Assembly (NCBI RefSeq): GCF_021018895.1
Contig: NC_079374.1
Location: forward strand, 8,707,712 to 8,771,711
Origin: Seriola aureovittata
Taxonomy: Eukaryota; Chordata; Actinopteri; Carangiformes; Carangidae
Direction of reading: 5' to 3'
Length of the DNA: 64,000 nucleotides
Numbering within the stretch: position 1 is the stretch's first letter; each line of letters opens with the position of its first letter. Both the position numbers and the translations under genes were made by a program. Shown here one piece after another: positions 22,977-33,860 of the stretch. The notes beneath the pieces were generated by a model. The model ran no database searches, had not been told where the DNA came from, and saw only the letters and a program-made list of their open reading frames with translations.

Positions 22977-23129
22977 CAACGCTAGAACTGAGGTCTCCAT
23001 TCTCTCCGTCGGCCCCATGGTGGTTGGCGTTGCCGTGGTAGCTGCTCATCGCCTCCAGCTTGATCTTCTTGACCTTCATGGCCTCTGCGATGGCTGCGTT
23101 GGCAGCTGCTGCCGCCGCTGCTGTCAGGC
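22977..23129 (-). CDS. dach1: dach1 internal exon B (poly-Ala and KVKKIKLE segment)
   Basis: This 153-nt exon has two nucleotides completing a Gly codon, 50 codons and one nucleotide of the next Gly. It encodes LTAAAAAAANAAIAEAMK, then KVKKIKLEAMSSYHGNANHH and GADGENGDLSSSV, matching the alanine run and lysine-rich segment of the DACH1 linker. The basic KVKKIK patch could help nuclear import (inference). The acceptor is tcctctctccag|GC after a long pyrimidine tract, and the donor is AGCGTTG|gtgagg. The length is a multiple of three and both junctions are phase 1, so skipping keeps the frame. Exon C also starts with GC CTG, so an A-to-C join recreates the same Gly-Leu junction. A (CA)16 repeat in the transcript sense begins 19 nt into the downstream intron. 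The alanine run is seven residues; the mammalian one is longer as I recall it. Confidence 0.96.
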
Positions 23130-25266
23130 CTGGAGAGAGGAGGCAGAGGAGACAGAGCGCTTACAGACCGCTACATGTCTGCTGGGGCTGAGCCACTGCA
23201 CCTGCAAAACCTTTCACAAACCTGCCCTGACGGGAAAAAAAAAAAACAATGAAAGAGGAATTTTGAAATAATAAAACAATGAATAATTTTATACACCATG
23301 CGGAATAAGCATCTATGAGATCACGGCTTGGTTTTTCATCTTCTGACAGGGGATATCTTCACAGCAGGTTATCATGCTGATGGGATGGATCCCTGTGTGT
23401 GTGGCAGCATATGATTTTTATGAATGTTTCACCAACTCTGGCATTCCTCGCCACTGTATTGATGTATTTCTACCTTGATGGGAATAGATGCAGTCAAGAT
23501 AACAGTACATGATGCAAGCATTTTGTGTGTACAACTTATAATGCACAACATATGCGTATATATATATAAGGGAGGCATGGTGATACAGGGTGACACCGGA
23601 GGGTTCAGGGAGAGAAAAAGTGAAACAGGAAGTGAGACAGGTTCAGCATGTGAACGAGTACAGAGCGAGAACTGTGTCTTAAAAGACCTCTTAGCAAGGG
23701 TGTTTCTAATGTATTCATCATATCCGAATCACCCAGAATAATGCCTAACATTGGTATTCAAATTCTTCACAGCTATATACTGTAGTGCTTCATAATAAGA
23801 GGGCTCTTCTGAGAGTCAAGGCCAGTCATCACACAGAATGGAAAACTATAAACAATGTACCACGGGTTCAAGTATTTTATTCTTTGATACTTGAAAATGG
23901 CTTTGAGTTTATTCAGTACTTAAGAGGGCCATGTATGAAAATTAACTAAGGAATATGATCCATAAAAAAAATAAAATAAATGAAGCAATGTATGAAATTC
24001 ATCTTCATTTAAAGGACTTTTGAGGTGAGAAAATAATGAGGTGGCAACAAGAGCTCTAAACTTTTATCAAGCGAAAGAAAGGCATAAAAAATAAAAATAC
24101 ATTTAAAAAAAAAAATCACAAAAAAATGAAGACAGATTGTAACATATTTCATTGTGTTTGTTTGAAAGGCATTTTTAAGTTTTTAACTGCCCATAAAATC
24201 CTGTCTGAGAGTCAATAACCTATACAAATGTTTGTACAGTTTTATACAATGCAACCATTATAATACATTCTTTAATATGCATATCACTTTCTCATTTTCC
24301 ATCAATTTCTGACAACATGTCAAATATTTTTGAGAATTTGAATGGATTCTTCTCAGGCTCAACGCTGCTGTCTTCTTGAGCAGACTAAATGACTATTGAC
24401 ATCACATTTTAAATAATCATTCCCATTTCCACAGCCACCTCTGAATATATACTGCAATAGCATTATTTTACATGCTCGTCCACCTCGATCAAAACTGACT
24501 TTATATGATTGATATAGTAAGTCTGCGATTATAGACATACATATGCTTAGCACACTGCAGAGACCATAAAGCACTGGTTTGTCATTGTGGTACTTCCAGG
24601 GTTCTGGTGTATTGAACGTGACTGACAGCAGGGACAGATAGTGGTAAAGCTCCTCTAGGCCTGGTGTGTCTCAGGAGAGTCCCACGACTCTTCTTGCCAA
24701 CCCTAGCAACAAAAATCAAAGCTGCATGGCGAGAAAAAGATATGTACCTATTAGCGGAATCACTCATATCCACAATACGGTATATCACCTGCCCTTTCAC
24801 AGAGGCTGCTTATACTTGATATGCAGGTTTGCCTTACGTTTGATGCAGAACAAGGCAACGTCTGCGTTTATCATCGCTCAGCTGTCACGTCTTCATGATG
24901 GGACTCAAGAGCGGCTATTAGCCATGCAGTTGAGGGGAGACACAAGTACAAGGAGAGGTAGAAATCAAACATGTGGCTTTAATAGATACATGCAAGCATG
25001 CACGCACACAGAGGCGCGCACTGAGAAACACGCACACAAGAACATACCAGCCTGGGCACCCTCTCTCCTCTCATCCCCAGCTGATAGGCAGATGGCGAGA
25101 GTCACTCTGAGCCACTGACATGGAGGTGCATATAATTTAAAGCCTTGTTTGCATCTTAAAATACATCAGTACCATATTGACGTACAGTATACATCATGTC
25201 AACGAGGGCCCTCTCGTTTGCAATGGGCCCTGGCTGCTGTTCCATATGCATAGGCAGAGCAGGGGG

Positions 25267-25286
25267 AAAAAAAAAAAAAAAAAAAA
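25267..25286. repeat. A-run
   Basis: Homopolymer of about 20 A following AGGGGG. Confidence 0.95.
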
Positions 25287-25621
25287 GCCATTGCCTCATA
25301 AGAAGGTGATACTTTTCCACATAATGAATGTGGCCTCTGCCCAGTCTGAAGGTCAGCCTTCATTTGTGTATAATGGGCAAGAGTCAACTGTTTTCCAAAT
25401 GAGACGTATGCAGAACAGACTGCCGAGTAAATATTGAAATCACCTCTGGGCTGTTTGTGTGATAAATTCCCCCCACAAATCAGGTGCCGCTCAAAGGAGT
25501 GCCGCAGTGGTGCTCTCTGATGCTCTCTAACTTTGGCTGTGAGAACACTGTTGTTTATTGCACTGCGGCCTGTGTGTCCTCAACATTTCTTTTTTTTCTT
25601 TTGTAAACTGGACTGAGCTGT

Positions 25622-25640
25622 AAAAAAAAAAAAAAAAAAA
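25622..25640. repeat. A-run
   Basis: Homopolymer of about 19 A. Confidence 0.95.
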
Positions 25641-27417
25641 TTAAACAAAAGAAAAAAGTAAATTAATCCTTGCAGAAGAAAGCAATAGATTTTAATCAAA
25701 TGTTGAGGTAAGAAGTGGATTTGTATTACAGTGAAATGATCACTTTTCCATTTTTCATTTATCATTCTGCTGCAACCTCCACCCTTGTGTTTGACTAAGT
25801 GACAAACTACATAAATCGAAATCTTTGTTCTGATAATTGTTTCATTTCAACAGATCAATTGTCATATCCACATAACAAACACCTCAATACAGTGGATGTT
25901 ATGAGGTAGCCTGGGAGATGCTGGCGCCCAGCAACAAGTCTATTAAGCCACTAGAAGTCTAAACGTCAACAAGACCAATCCCACTCAGCGCTAATCTGCA
26001 TTCATTACTATGCAAACAAAACAATCCAGCCTCATATATTCTTTCAAAGTCACCTTTAGATTCAGACACTTTCTCTCATATAGACACACGGTCAGAATCC
26101 TCCTGAGCACAAAACAAACAGCGCATCACGGCCGCATGTAGAGAGCCACACCAGTCGGTGAACAGAAAAAGGGAACATTTCAACAAATAGAGAATAGCAT
26201 GGCACTGTCACATGGGGAGCACAAAACAGCAAATAACAGAGACAAGGTCTGATGGTAGCCCTTGGAGCAGCTGTCATATTAAATAATAATGAAGGATCTA
26301 TTAATATGCAAAGGAAGCAGCAGCCGACTGGCTTAACGCTGTCATGCCTCTGCATATTGTCAGGATCTTCATCATTAATTAACATGCTAGCTGCCCCATA
26401 CCTGCGCCAGTGTCAGAACATTCTTACAACAAACACCCCAATGCCTGTGCCCTCCGCAACTAACTCGTATAATTAAATTAAAATCAGATTAACTTCACAT
26501 CAGTACACAAAAGACTGACTTTTATGACTTTCTCTAGCGGTGATAAAAAAAAAGAAAAGCAAGAAAAATAACCAGAGCTTATCTGTTGTGTTTCTGTTCT
26601 GTTCTCTGTTTGGGACTGCACCATGGGCAACGAATGAAAACACACTTTATTTATCAGGCAAGCAGGATAAGTAGAGAAGAGACACTCCATGTCAATGAGC
26701 ATGGCCGCCTAATTTAATGCATGGACTGGTGGCAGCACAGCAATGACAAACTGGGGTTGGGAACAACGCGACTCTTAGGTACGCTGCACCACTTGAACTG
26801 TGCTATCCACATCATGACAAATTTAGTATCAATTACAGAGCGCGCTAACCTTATGACAAGCAGCGAACTGATAGAGGAGGGGTAAAGGCACAAAGAACTG
26901 ACACTAAATTACCTGGTGCATACTGGATCTATTTTAAAGCAGCTTGAAGTGGCACCAGATTAGATGATCCACTCTAGAAGCTGACATGCTAATTGTACAT
27001 CAAAAGAACATAAATATTACAATATGTCTCCACCTACTATACTTGTAGGAAGAACGGGCTCTCAGAGGCACTGGTATCTTACACGCAGTCTTGTACAGTA
27101 AGGCAGAGGCGTCTAGCATTAGAAAATATTGTTTTTATCGGTAAAGTACAGGATGCACCCCGGTAAGATGTAGGTGACATTCATTTCTCTAATGGTAAAT
27201 GCAGTACTCTTGCGTTATTCAAAAGGTTGAAGCCATATCCAGGACATAAATGAATTATATTGAAGCTGCTGCTTAAGTAGTGGCCAGAGTGTGAGTGGAG
27301 GCCCTCTCCACTTTAAAGGAGATGTCATCTCAGTGTGGTGTCAGTCCACAGCAAATAATCCGATTTGAGGGCCAATCTGCCTGTAATGCATCAGCAACTG
27401 GAAAGGCTCCAGAGCAA

Positions 27418-27479
27418 ACCCCCCACCCCCCACCCCCACAACCCACCCCCACAACCCACCCCTTCCCCCCACCCCCCTC
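27418..27479. repeat. C-rich imperfect tandem tract
   Basis: Repeats of the type CAACCCACCCCCA and CCCCCCAC. On the gene's sense strand it is G-rich with more than four G-runs of at least 3, so both DNA and pre-mRNA could form G-quadruplexes. Confidence 0.9.
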
Positions 27480-29501
27480 GGGCATGATACTAGCATGCAC
27501 GCATTCAAGACACTCACACATACACACGTGTGCTTTCACACACATATGAGGGTATTTCCTTAAATGGAAACCTAAGCATATTAAGATGTACTTTTCTAAA
27601 TGGAACTGGTGTCAAGGGCAAAGATACATATGTTAACAATGTGTTTCACATAGGCTTCTCTGGTCCTGTTAGGAGTGTGAAGAAGACATCTTTCCACTGT
27701 GTTGAATATGGTCATTGATTTTAATCTAATGTGATTTGAGTCTATGTCTAATCTCCATGTCTAATAACTAAAAACACTAAAAAAAAACATTTGATGGATC
27801 ATGGTTTGCATGATGAAATTACAGCAAACACAATTCCTTAAAACAGGGTGAAGTGGAAAAGGATGCATTGGTTCTGTCAGCTCCTTGTCCCATACGAGGC
27901 TAGAAGATTAGATAATTGATTTTTCTTTTTACTTTTGCCAAATTTGAGCGTGAGGCAACCACTCCTGAGTCAAAAGGGGCTGAGGGAGAAGTACCTGCAT
28001 CACAGATTTACACATGCAACACCGGGAGAGAATTGACATTCTACTGTGAACAAAACATTTCATGGAGTATTTGGCTCTTTCTCTGCAGCCCAAATTAAAC
28101 TGTGCTATGGCTTTTTTTTTCTTCTTTTTTTGTGGCGTCTTGGAGTATTGGTGAAGCCGTCGGCCCATATTCCGTCTGTGTGTGCAGGCGCTAACTCATC
28201 TGAAAAATGAACTAATCTGACATGACATGATAGTGTAACTATTTAAGACAGTTTCTCAATGTTGCTTTTTTATCATCAATCAGTACATTTCGACATGACA
28301 GGGAGATCAATTAGTCGCCTACTTAGATGCTAACTTCTGTGTGGTCAATTATACTTCATTATTAATCTGTCAGAATCTGTAACTTCCTTGACGTTTAATG
28401 CTTAATACCATCATCAAAACAATAAATGGTTTAATTATAACACAGAAATTGATGGAAAAGTTCTGTCTCGCCACAGTTAGGAAGCTTAAGGCAGTTATGA
28501 GAAGACCAGAAAACCTCAATTACTTTATCTCTGCCCCTTGAATACCCTGACTAAATGTCAAGATCATAGAGTCCCGCTGGGCTTAAAAGGGGATGATATC
28601 AAAAGGCTTTTCTGTTGCTTTATGTTCCACTAAATAACACGGGTCTTTCTCAACTTTGTCCTCCTCTGTGTTCACTTCGGCCTTTAAGTTCGCATTCTAT
28701 ACTACAGCGCAGATAGCCACTGACCTCACCCTATTCCCAGAGTTCAAAGCACTAGCCTGTGAGCCTCCATTGTGCTGAATCACAAGGATGGCCCGATCTG
28801 TGTGCAATACTGAATTTCAAACACCTCCCAGACGCTGCTTTGCTGAAGAAAAATTAAAAAAAACAGCTGGAGACTGTGAGTTAAGATAATTTCTAGTGTG
28901 TTAAAATTGCTATACACCAAAGATCACAATGGAAAACTACCTCTTTGTAAAGAACTACAGTTAACAGTTGGTAAAATACAATGTGTACTGTATGCTGGGT
29001 GAGCATTCAAAGAGCTCCTTTCGACAGTACAATATCATTAAATACATATCAAAAAGGAGAGCAAAATATGCAAATCAGAGCACTTACAGCCACCAACATC
29101 AAAGCAGTCACAATGAAGCCAGCCACAAATAGAACAAAAGCATTAGTTGCAATAAGACTTGGCCCAGGGGTAAGTTAGGGCACAAATGGTTGTTGTTGAT
29201 TCTTGTGGCGATAAGCTTGCTTTAGCATCACTAGTGCCTATGTACATATACCAGTGGAGTGGATTTAATCGCACTAATTAGAATGCACTCAAGGCAAAAT
29301 GCAACATCTACTGGAATAATCTGAGAGAAAAGATCTCCACTCCAATTTATTCTCCCCCTTTTGGTTTCCGGGGGTTGAGCAGAGGATCTGTTTTTGGTAA
29401 ACGAGTGAGCGGCTGGTGTCTGGTGGTTGGGTGCATGTGTCACTTTGGACTGGTTGCCATTTCGAGGACAAGCTGCAGGGAGGCCACTCGTAGGGAGGTT
29501 T

Positions 29502-29551
29502 TGTGCGTGTGTGTGTGTGTGTGTGCGTTTGTGTGTATGAGTATGTGTGTG
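29502..29551. repeat. (GT)n-rich microsatellite near exon A donor
   Basis: An interrupted GT tract (TGTGCGTGTGTG..., then GTTTGTGTGTATGAGTATGTGTGTG). In the pre-mRNA it is a CA-rich stretch at +96 to +145 downstream of exon A. Confidence 0.9.
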
Positions 29552-29646
29552 ACAGATAGAAAGAGGGAGATAGAAGAGACCCAGACAGAGCAAATCAGAG
29601 CCTTAGCAACAGCGACGGAGCGCCACAGACTAAGACCAAACCATAC

Positions 29647-29762
29647 CTGTGGGTGGGATCATGCCAGGGGACATGAGGCCAGGGACTGAGTGGGGCATGA
29701 TGTGGGGGTTCTCTGGCGATGTCACACTCTGGGTCCTCTTCGGAGGCCGGCCGGGTCTGGAG
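29647..29762 (-). CDS. dach1: dach1 internal exon A (start of linker after Dachbox-N)
   Basis: This 116-nt exon encodes one nucleotide of a split Ser codon, 38 full codons and one nucleotide of the next Gly codon. The residues include SRPGRPPKRTQSVTSPENPH and IMPHSVPGLMSPGMIPPT, which is the DACH1 segment directly after the Dachbox-N (Ski/Sno-like DNA-binding) domain. DACH1 is a nuclear cofactor in the SIX/EYA/DACH network controlling eye, limb and muscle development. The PGRPPKR stretch resembles an AT-hook or basic nuclear-localisation motif (inference). The acceptor is ...gccccggtgttttag|C with a pyrimidine tract (ctcctccttctctg), and the donor is CCCACAG|gtatgg. The preceding exon must end in two nucleotides of a codon; it was not found in the window. 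Orthology to DACH1 rather than DACH2 rests mainly on exons D and E. Which teleost ohnolog this is cannot be told from here. Confidence 0.95.
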
Positions 29763-29837
29763 CTAAAACACCGGGGCAGAGAAGGAGGAGAACGCGGGTG
29801 AGAGACATGGAGGAGACTGGCAGAGGGAGGAGGGGGT

Positions 29838-29882
29838 TGTGTGGGTGGTGATGGTGGCAGGGGGGGAGGGGGCGGGGGGGTG
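29838..29882. repeat. G-rich tract (C-rich in pre-mRNA) upstream of exon A
   Basis: GTGTGGGTGGTGATGGTGG followed by G-runs up to 7 long; in transcript sense this is a C-rich stretch about 76-120 nt before the exon A acceptor. It has quadruplex potential on the plus strand. Confidence 0.85.
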
Positions 29883-30039
29883 TTAACATTTGGAGCACTC
29901 CAGAATGCAATTCCATTCCAAAGAGCTAACATGTACTGTAAATAAATTTCTTTTCAAGGACAGTTGCTTTCTGCAGCTCAACATAATAGACTTCCATAAC
30001 TAATTAGATTACACGGTGAATTCATTTCCTTTATTGAAG

Positions 30040-30250
30040 ATCAACCACTTTTTGATGCATAATTCATAACCCGTACCTCGTTACCTGTTCCTCCGTATTA
30101 ATATCCCCACACTATTTGAATTGCCTCGTTTGCATATGCTAAAATCCAGTGCGCGGCCCTCGGCCTGGAAATTACATGTTAACTTGTTATAATTATTGCA
30201 GTCAGGCCACTATTGATTTATGAGACTTTTAAAAACCAAATATGTGTAGT
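30040..30250. promoter_or_regulatory. candidate regulatory block with a TGATTTATG site
   Basis: Repeat-free sequence within 0.5 kb upstream (transcript sense) of exon A. It includes TTTGCATATGC (octamer-like), TATAATTATTG and TGATTTATG (30214-30222), a posterior HOX/PBX-type site. Inference. Confidence 0.28.
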
Positions 30251-30847
30251 TCTGGTAATGAATGATATTTTAAGGTTCTTCAGGAAATTAAAAGGCAATG
30301 GCTGCCTTAGGAAATGTTCTGCTTGCTTGATTTAATGCGTGCCTTAGCTGGAAGGTGGTGTGACAGAGTGATTCAGACCTGTTGGACGGTTCTGATGGGG
30401 GAGTTTTATTACACCAAACGAGGGGCACAGATCCAGCCATGATAAATGACTGTGCCACCTTACTGTGGAGGAGAAAAGGCCTCCAAAGCAGATACACCCC
30501 TGACTTTCCACACATCTTACTCATTCACTTATTAATACAGCTTGGAGTTGCAATCAATACCTACTTTGCTGGCTTATAGTTACAAAGAAAAGCCTACAGG
30601 GGTGAAAAAAAATGCAATGCGCATATAATGAGGGGGCCAAGATCCTATAGACGTATATTCTTTATGAACAAGGAGCTGGATGTCTCGTCTGAAGATGAAT
30701 TATGGTGACTTGACACAGGTGACATATTGGCTTCATACATTATTTCACATACAATAGTCCATTTCGAGCTTAACCAGGATACTAAGTTCTCTCCAATATG
30801 AACTGCGCTTAATCCATCTTTAAAACACCGAAGGGTTTCCGTAGTCT

Positions 30848-30955
30848 GCTTGAACTATGGGAGGAAACCTGAACAAACATGGCGTTTGACGTTTTACATA
30901 AAAAGGACAGAGCCAGAAATCAAACCGGGGAGATATTTGTTGAGCCGATGCATTC
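30848..30955. mobile_element. degraded teleost interspersed repeat (SINE-like remnant)
   Basis: TGAACTATGGGAGGAAACCT followed about 60 bp later by AGCCAGAAATCAAACCGGGG resembles a common fish repeat with a GTGGGAGGAAACCGGAG start and a GGGAATCGAACCCGGGACC end (recalled, not searched). The second part resembles a tRNA-type B box. Internal divergence suggests an old copy. Confidence 0.45.
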
Positions 30956-31660
30956 AGGTTACATATTGATCTGTTAAATGGGTGTGCTAACATTATTATA
31001 TGATAATGTTGCTGTGAAGTTTGTTGTAAGGTGTGATTTATTTATTGTCTTTAATCCCGGGCAAAGTCTCTCCTTACCCACATCGATATTAGTAATGATT
31101 ATGCTTTTGTCATGAAACTGTAATCATGAAAGGGAATTTAATCTCTTTATTTCCACTGATGACACTGACTGTGTTGTTTGCTCTCACTGTATGTAGGTTT
31201 AATGTGGCAAATGTTTTTTTCTAACATGATCGCTGACTCGGGGTCAGTTTACAAGCTGTTTGCATCCAACAAACATTTACCGTTAAATTAGCAAATGCTG
31301 CCAAATGATGAGCTCTTCTGACTTTTTCAAACAATGATGACTCCTTCTGGACTTTATGGACCAGTACAGTATATGAGGCCGCTTGTGTTACAGTAAGTTT
31401 CACTACATTTCCCAAAGGCAGTATCTACAGGGTGATGCGGTGTTTTAGTTCAGATAACCGCGCCGCCTTAGTAGTTGAATTTATTCAGCCGTGTCTTGTG
31501 AGGTTTATTTACCTCAGTCCTGCTAATAGAGTGCACTCGCTCTATCTGTCTGAATGTGCTGACTCTCTCATATACCAGCTCTGGAGGTTTTAGGACTAAA
31601 AGCAGACCTTCACTCAACTGTGTCCCTTTGGAAGGGAAAACACACAAGTGATAGAAAGAA

Positions 31661-31746
31661 GCAGGGAGAGGGAGAGCGAATGACAGAAAGTAAGAGGAGG
31701 GCAGTGCGAGTGAGAGGAAGAGAGAGAGAGGAGCAGAAAGAGAAAT
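31661..31746. repeat. GA-rich purine tract
   Basis: GGGAGAGGGAGAGCG, GTGAGAGGAAGAGAGAGAGA and similar units; purine-rich on the plus strand. Confidence 0.85.
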
Positions 31747-32490
31747 GAGTGCCCGCTCAACCCACCAACGTCTGGAAATGTAATTCCTATTTCTATAGAA
31801 GCACCTCTTTGATCTTATGAGAGGGAGAGATCGCAGACAGTTTTGCTGTCATCACTTTCACTTGTACTCTGGCTGAATTATTTATGAAAGACCTCAATAG
31901 AGGATATGTGATGGGTAAAAGGCTTTTTTACCAACAATACTAAAAGCAAAAAGGACCTCAAATGGACAAAAAAATGTCACATCAACCTTAGATCATGTCA
32001 AAGGATGTGAACCCCAGTACAAAGACCCAGTTAAGTAAAGGTAAAGTTTAGATAGGCTGCAAGAGAATCTGTCCGTGTGTTTAAAGGGATCACATTTCAG
32101 CTACTCTCTGCACACATATAACGCTGGCTAGCCATGAAAGCAATACACCAACTGAAAAGAGCTTTGAACTGAGGGACCTCCAAGCAACAGGAAAGCCTCT
32201 CAGAAATTAATGTTATTTTTTCCTTTCCTCAAGACTGAGTGGGTGTCTAAATTTACAGAAATGGCTTTACCATAGAGGGGGCGCACTGATTAATTTCCTC
32301 CATTTTTTTTTCAATGCCTTGCGATTCGTGTAGTTTGGCATAATGTCCCTAAACAATACGTAATTTAGTTCCTTGAAACGCCACAGCTGAGGCACGATGC
32401 TAACATCCAAACACATCCGCAATGGTCAGAGCCATCCAGGCTAGTAAGCTGGGTCCAGAGAGGAACTCAACCTGGCCTCAAACAAAAGAG

Positions 32491-32537
32491 CCAGGCTATT
32501 TATCAAGCAGCAGATGCTGATTCCCTAAATAGCCTGG
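32491..32537. repeat. perfect 12-bp inverted repeat (hairpin)
   Basis: The left arm CCAGGCTATTTA (32491-32502) and right arm TAAATAGCCTGG (32526-32537) are exact complements; one more G-C pair closes outside. The 23-nt loop contains CAGCAGATGCTG, itself able to form a 4-bp stem and containing a CAGATG E-box. It could be a stem-loop in the dach1 pre-mRNA or a palindromic protein-binding site. It is too short for a normal miRNA precursor. Confidence 0.7.
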
Positions 32538-33411
32538 CACAGAAACTGCTCCAAACTAGGCCATTATTGCAGGAAAAAGATAGCACAACTGGATTTATGG
32601 TTGGAATTCTGGTACTTTTCATTTCTTATCCGCTGTTTATTTTTTCAGAATTTTCTCACCTTACTTTCATTTTCTCACCTCCGCTTTAAAATGTTTCAGA
32701 AAATAAGAAGCTGAGGGTTTTAAATCAGACTTATTTGGACAATATTATTTCTGTATTGGAGGTCAATCATGAAAGAATCTTGTTTCCTGCTTTATTTATA
32801 TTTATACTAAAAGATATTCGGGCCCGTGATATCTCTGGCTTCAATTAAGGAAACAAAATAGGCCCCACCAGCTTTGGGCTGGGGCCACAAATATGTTACA
32901 CATCTATTCTCTCTTTCTTGTTTTGCTGCCATGGTGAAAAGAAAATAGTGGTGAACTTTCCCTGAACCAGACTTCCTTTAATGGCCCGGCCGTGTGTTGA
33001 CCCAGCAGAGTCGGCTGGAACCTGATACTATCCAACACACTACGCTGCACAGGCAATCAGATTACATGGGGCCCAACAATACACTCCACACGAGTCCAAT
33101 TTCAGAGCTACAATGCAATAAAAGCACAATAATTAAATTCGCGTTCTCACCCCGTTTTACAGGAAGCCAACACAAGGTGATAGGTATAATAAGAGGTATA
33201 ATATCGCATGAGATCAGGACGGTTTTAGATCTCGCTGCAGAATTCTGACATCTCACTATCAGACTCTTTTCTGTCGACGGAAGCAGTGACTGAGATCTTA
33301 TTACCCAGAACGACGTTAATGCAGTGATTATGATCTGTTATAAATCAATTGAAACCACAAATGTAATGTTTAGCCCAAGTGAGCACACTCCCTTAGTGGA
33401 TTTAGTTACAC

Positions 33412-33441
33412 ACAAAAAAAAAAAAGAAAAAAAAAAAAGAA
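33412..33441. repeat. A-rich tract
   Basis: A-runs separated by single G bases. Confidence 0.9.
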
Positions 33442-33559
33442 ATCATCTGCTCCTCCCATCTTTGGATATCTTTAGGAATTCAACCTGATTATGTCAATAG
33501 TGACTCCAGTTTGCAGAGAAAGAGCATAATATTATTTCCTGCTGGTTATGATTGAGCCA

Positions 33560-33860
33560 TTAACCTTTTATCTCAGGCTTTTGTTTGACGTTTCTAAAAG
33601 GTAAGGATGAAGATATTTATTCCATTTCCGCCCAGTCGGCCAAAACAAGCGAGTGAATCATTCCGTCTGGGGCTTGTGTAAACAAAAGGCCTCTCCAGGT
33701 CTCTGCCAATCAGGCCTTATAAAATATTAACCCAATGTCATTGCCCTTTTAAAATCTCTCACCTAGAATTCCCTAATTGTTCCTTTTCTTTATCTCTCCA
33801 GTGCAGAGAGTAAATAAATTAACAAAATAGCTTTTATCGCCCTGAGTAACCTTTTAACTG
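33560..33860. promoter_or_regulatory. candidate regulatory block with a forkhead-type core
   Basis: Repeat-free sequence with GTAAACA (33678-33684, FOX core), CCTAATTG, AAATAAATTAAC and CTTTTATCGCCC. Inferred from motif density. Confidence 0.25.

Larger units (their letters stand above)
23130..29646 (-). other. dach1: dach1 intron A-B (6.5 kb)
   Basis: Phase-1 intron from the gtatgg donor at 29646 to the ctctctccag acceptor at 23130. It holds A-runs at 25267-25286 and 25622-25640, a C-rich tract at 27418-27479 (G-rich in the pre-mRNA), and a GT/CA microsatellite close to the exon A donor. Open frames such as 24666-25118 show no recognisable domain. The sequence is otherwise unique and AT-rich, with no further exon seen. 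Confidence 0.93.

Noticed and set aside
22930..23271. 113-codon plus-strand open frame
   Set aside because: It is the antisense shadow of dach1 exon B plus the adjacent GT repeat.
24666..25118. 150-codon plus-strand open frame in intron A-B
   Set aside because: No domain or homologue recognised; composition is that of intronic sequence with a CA-rich end.
32491..32537. Hairpin as a microRNA precursor
   Set aside because: The whole stem-loop is only about 47 nt, shorter than a normal pre-miRNA, and the pairing does not extend into the flanks.
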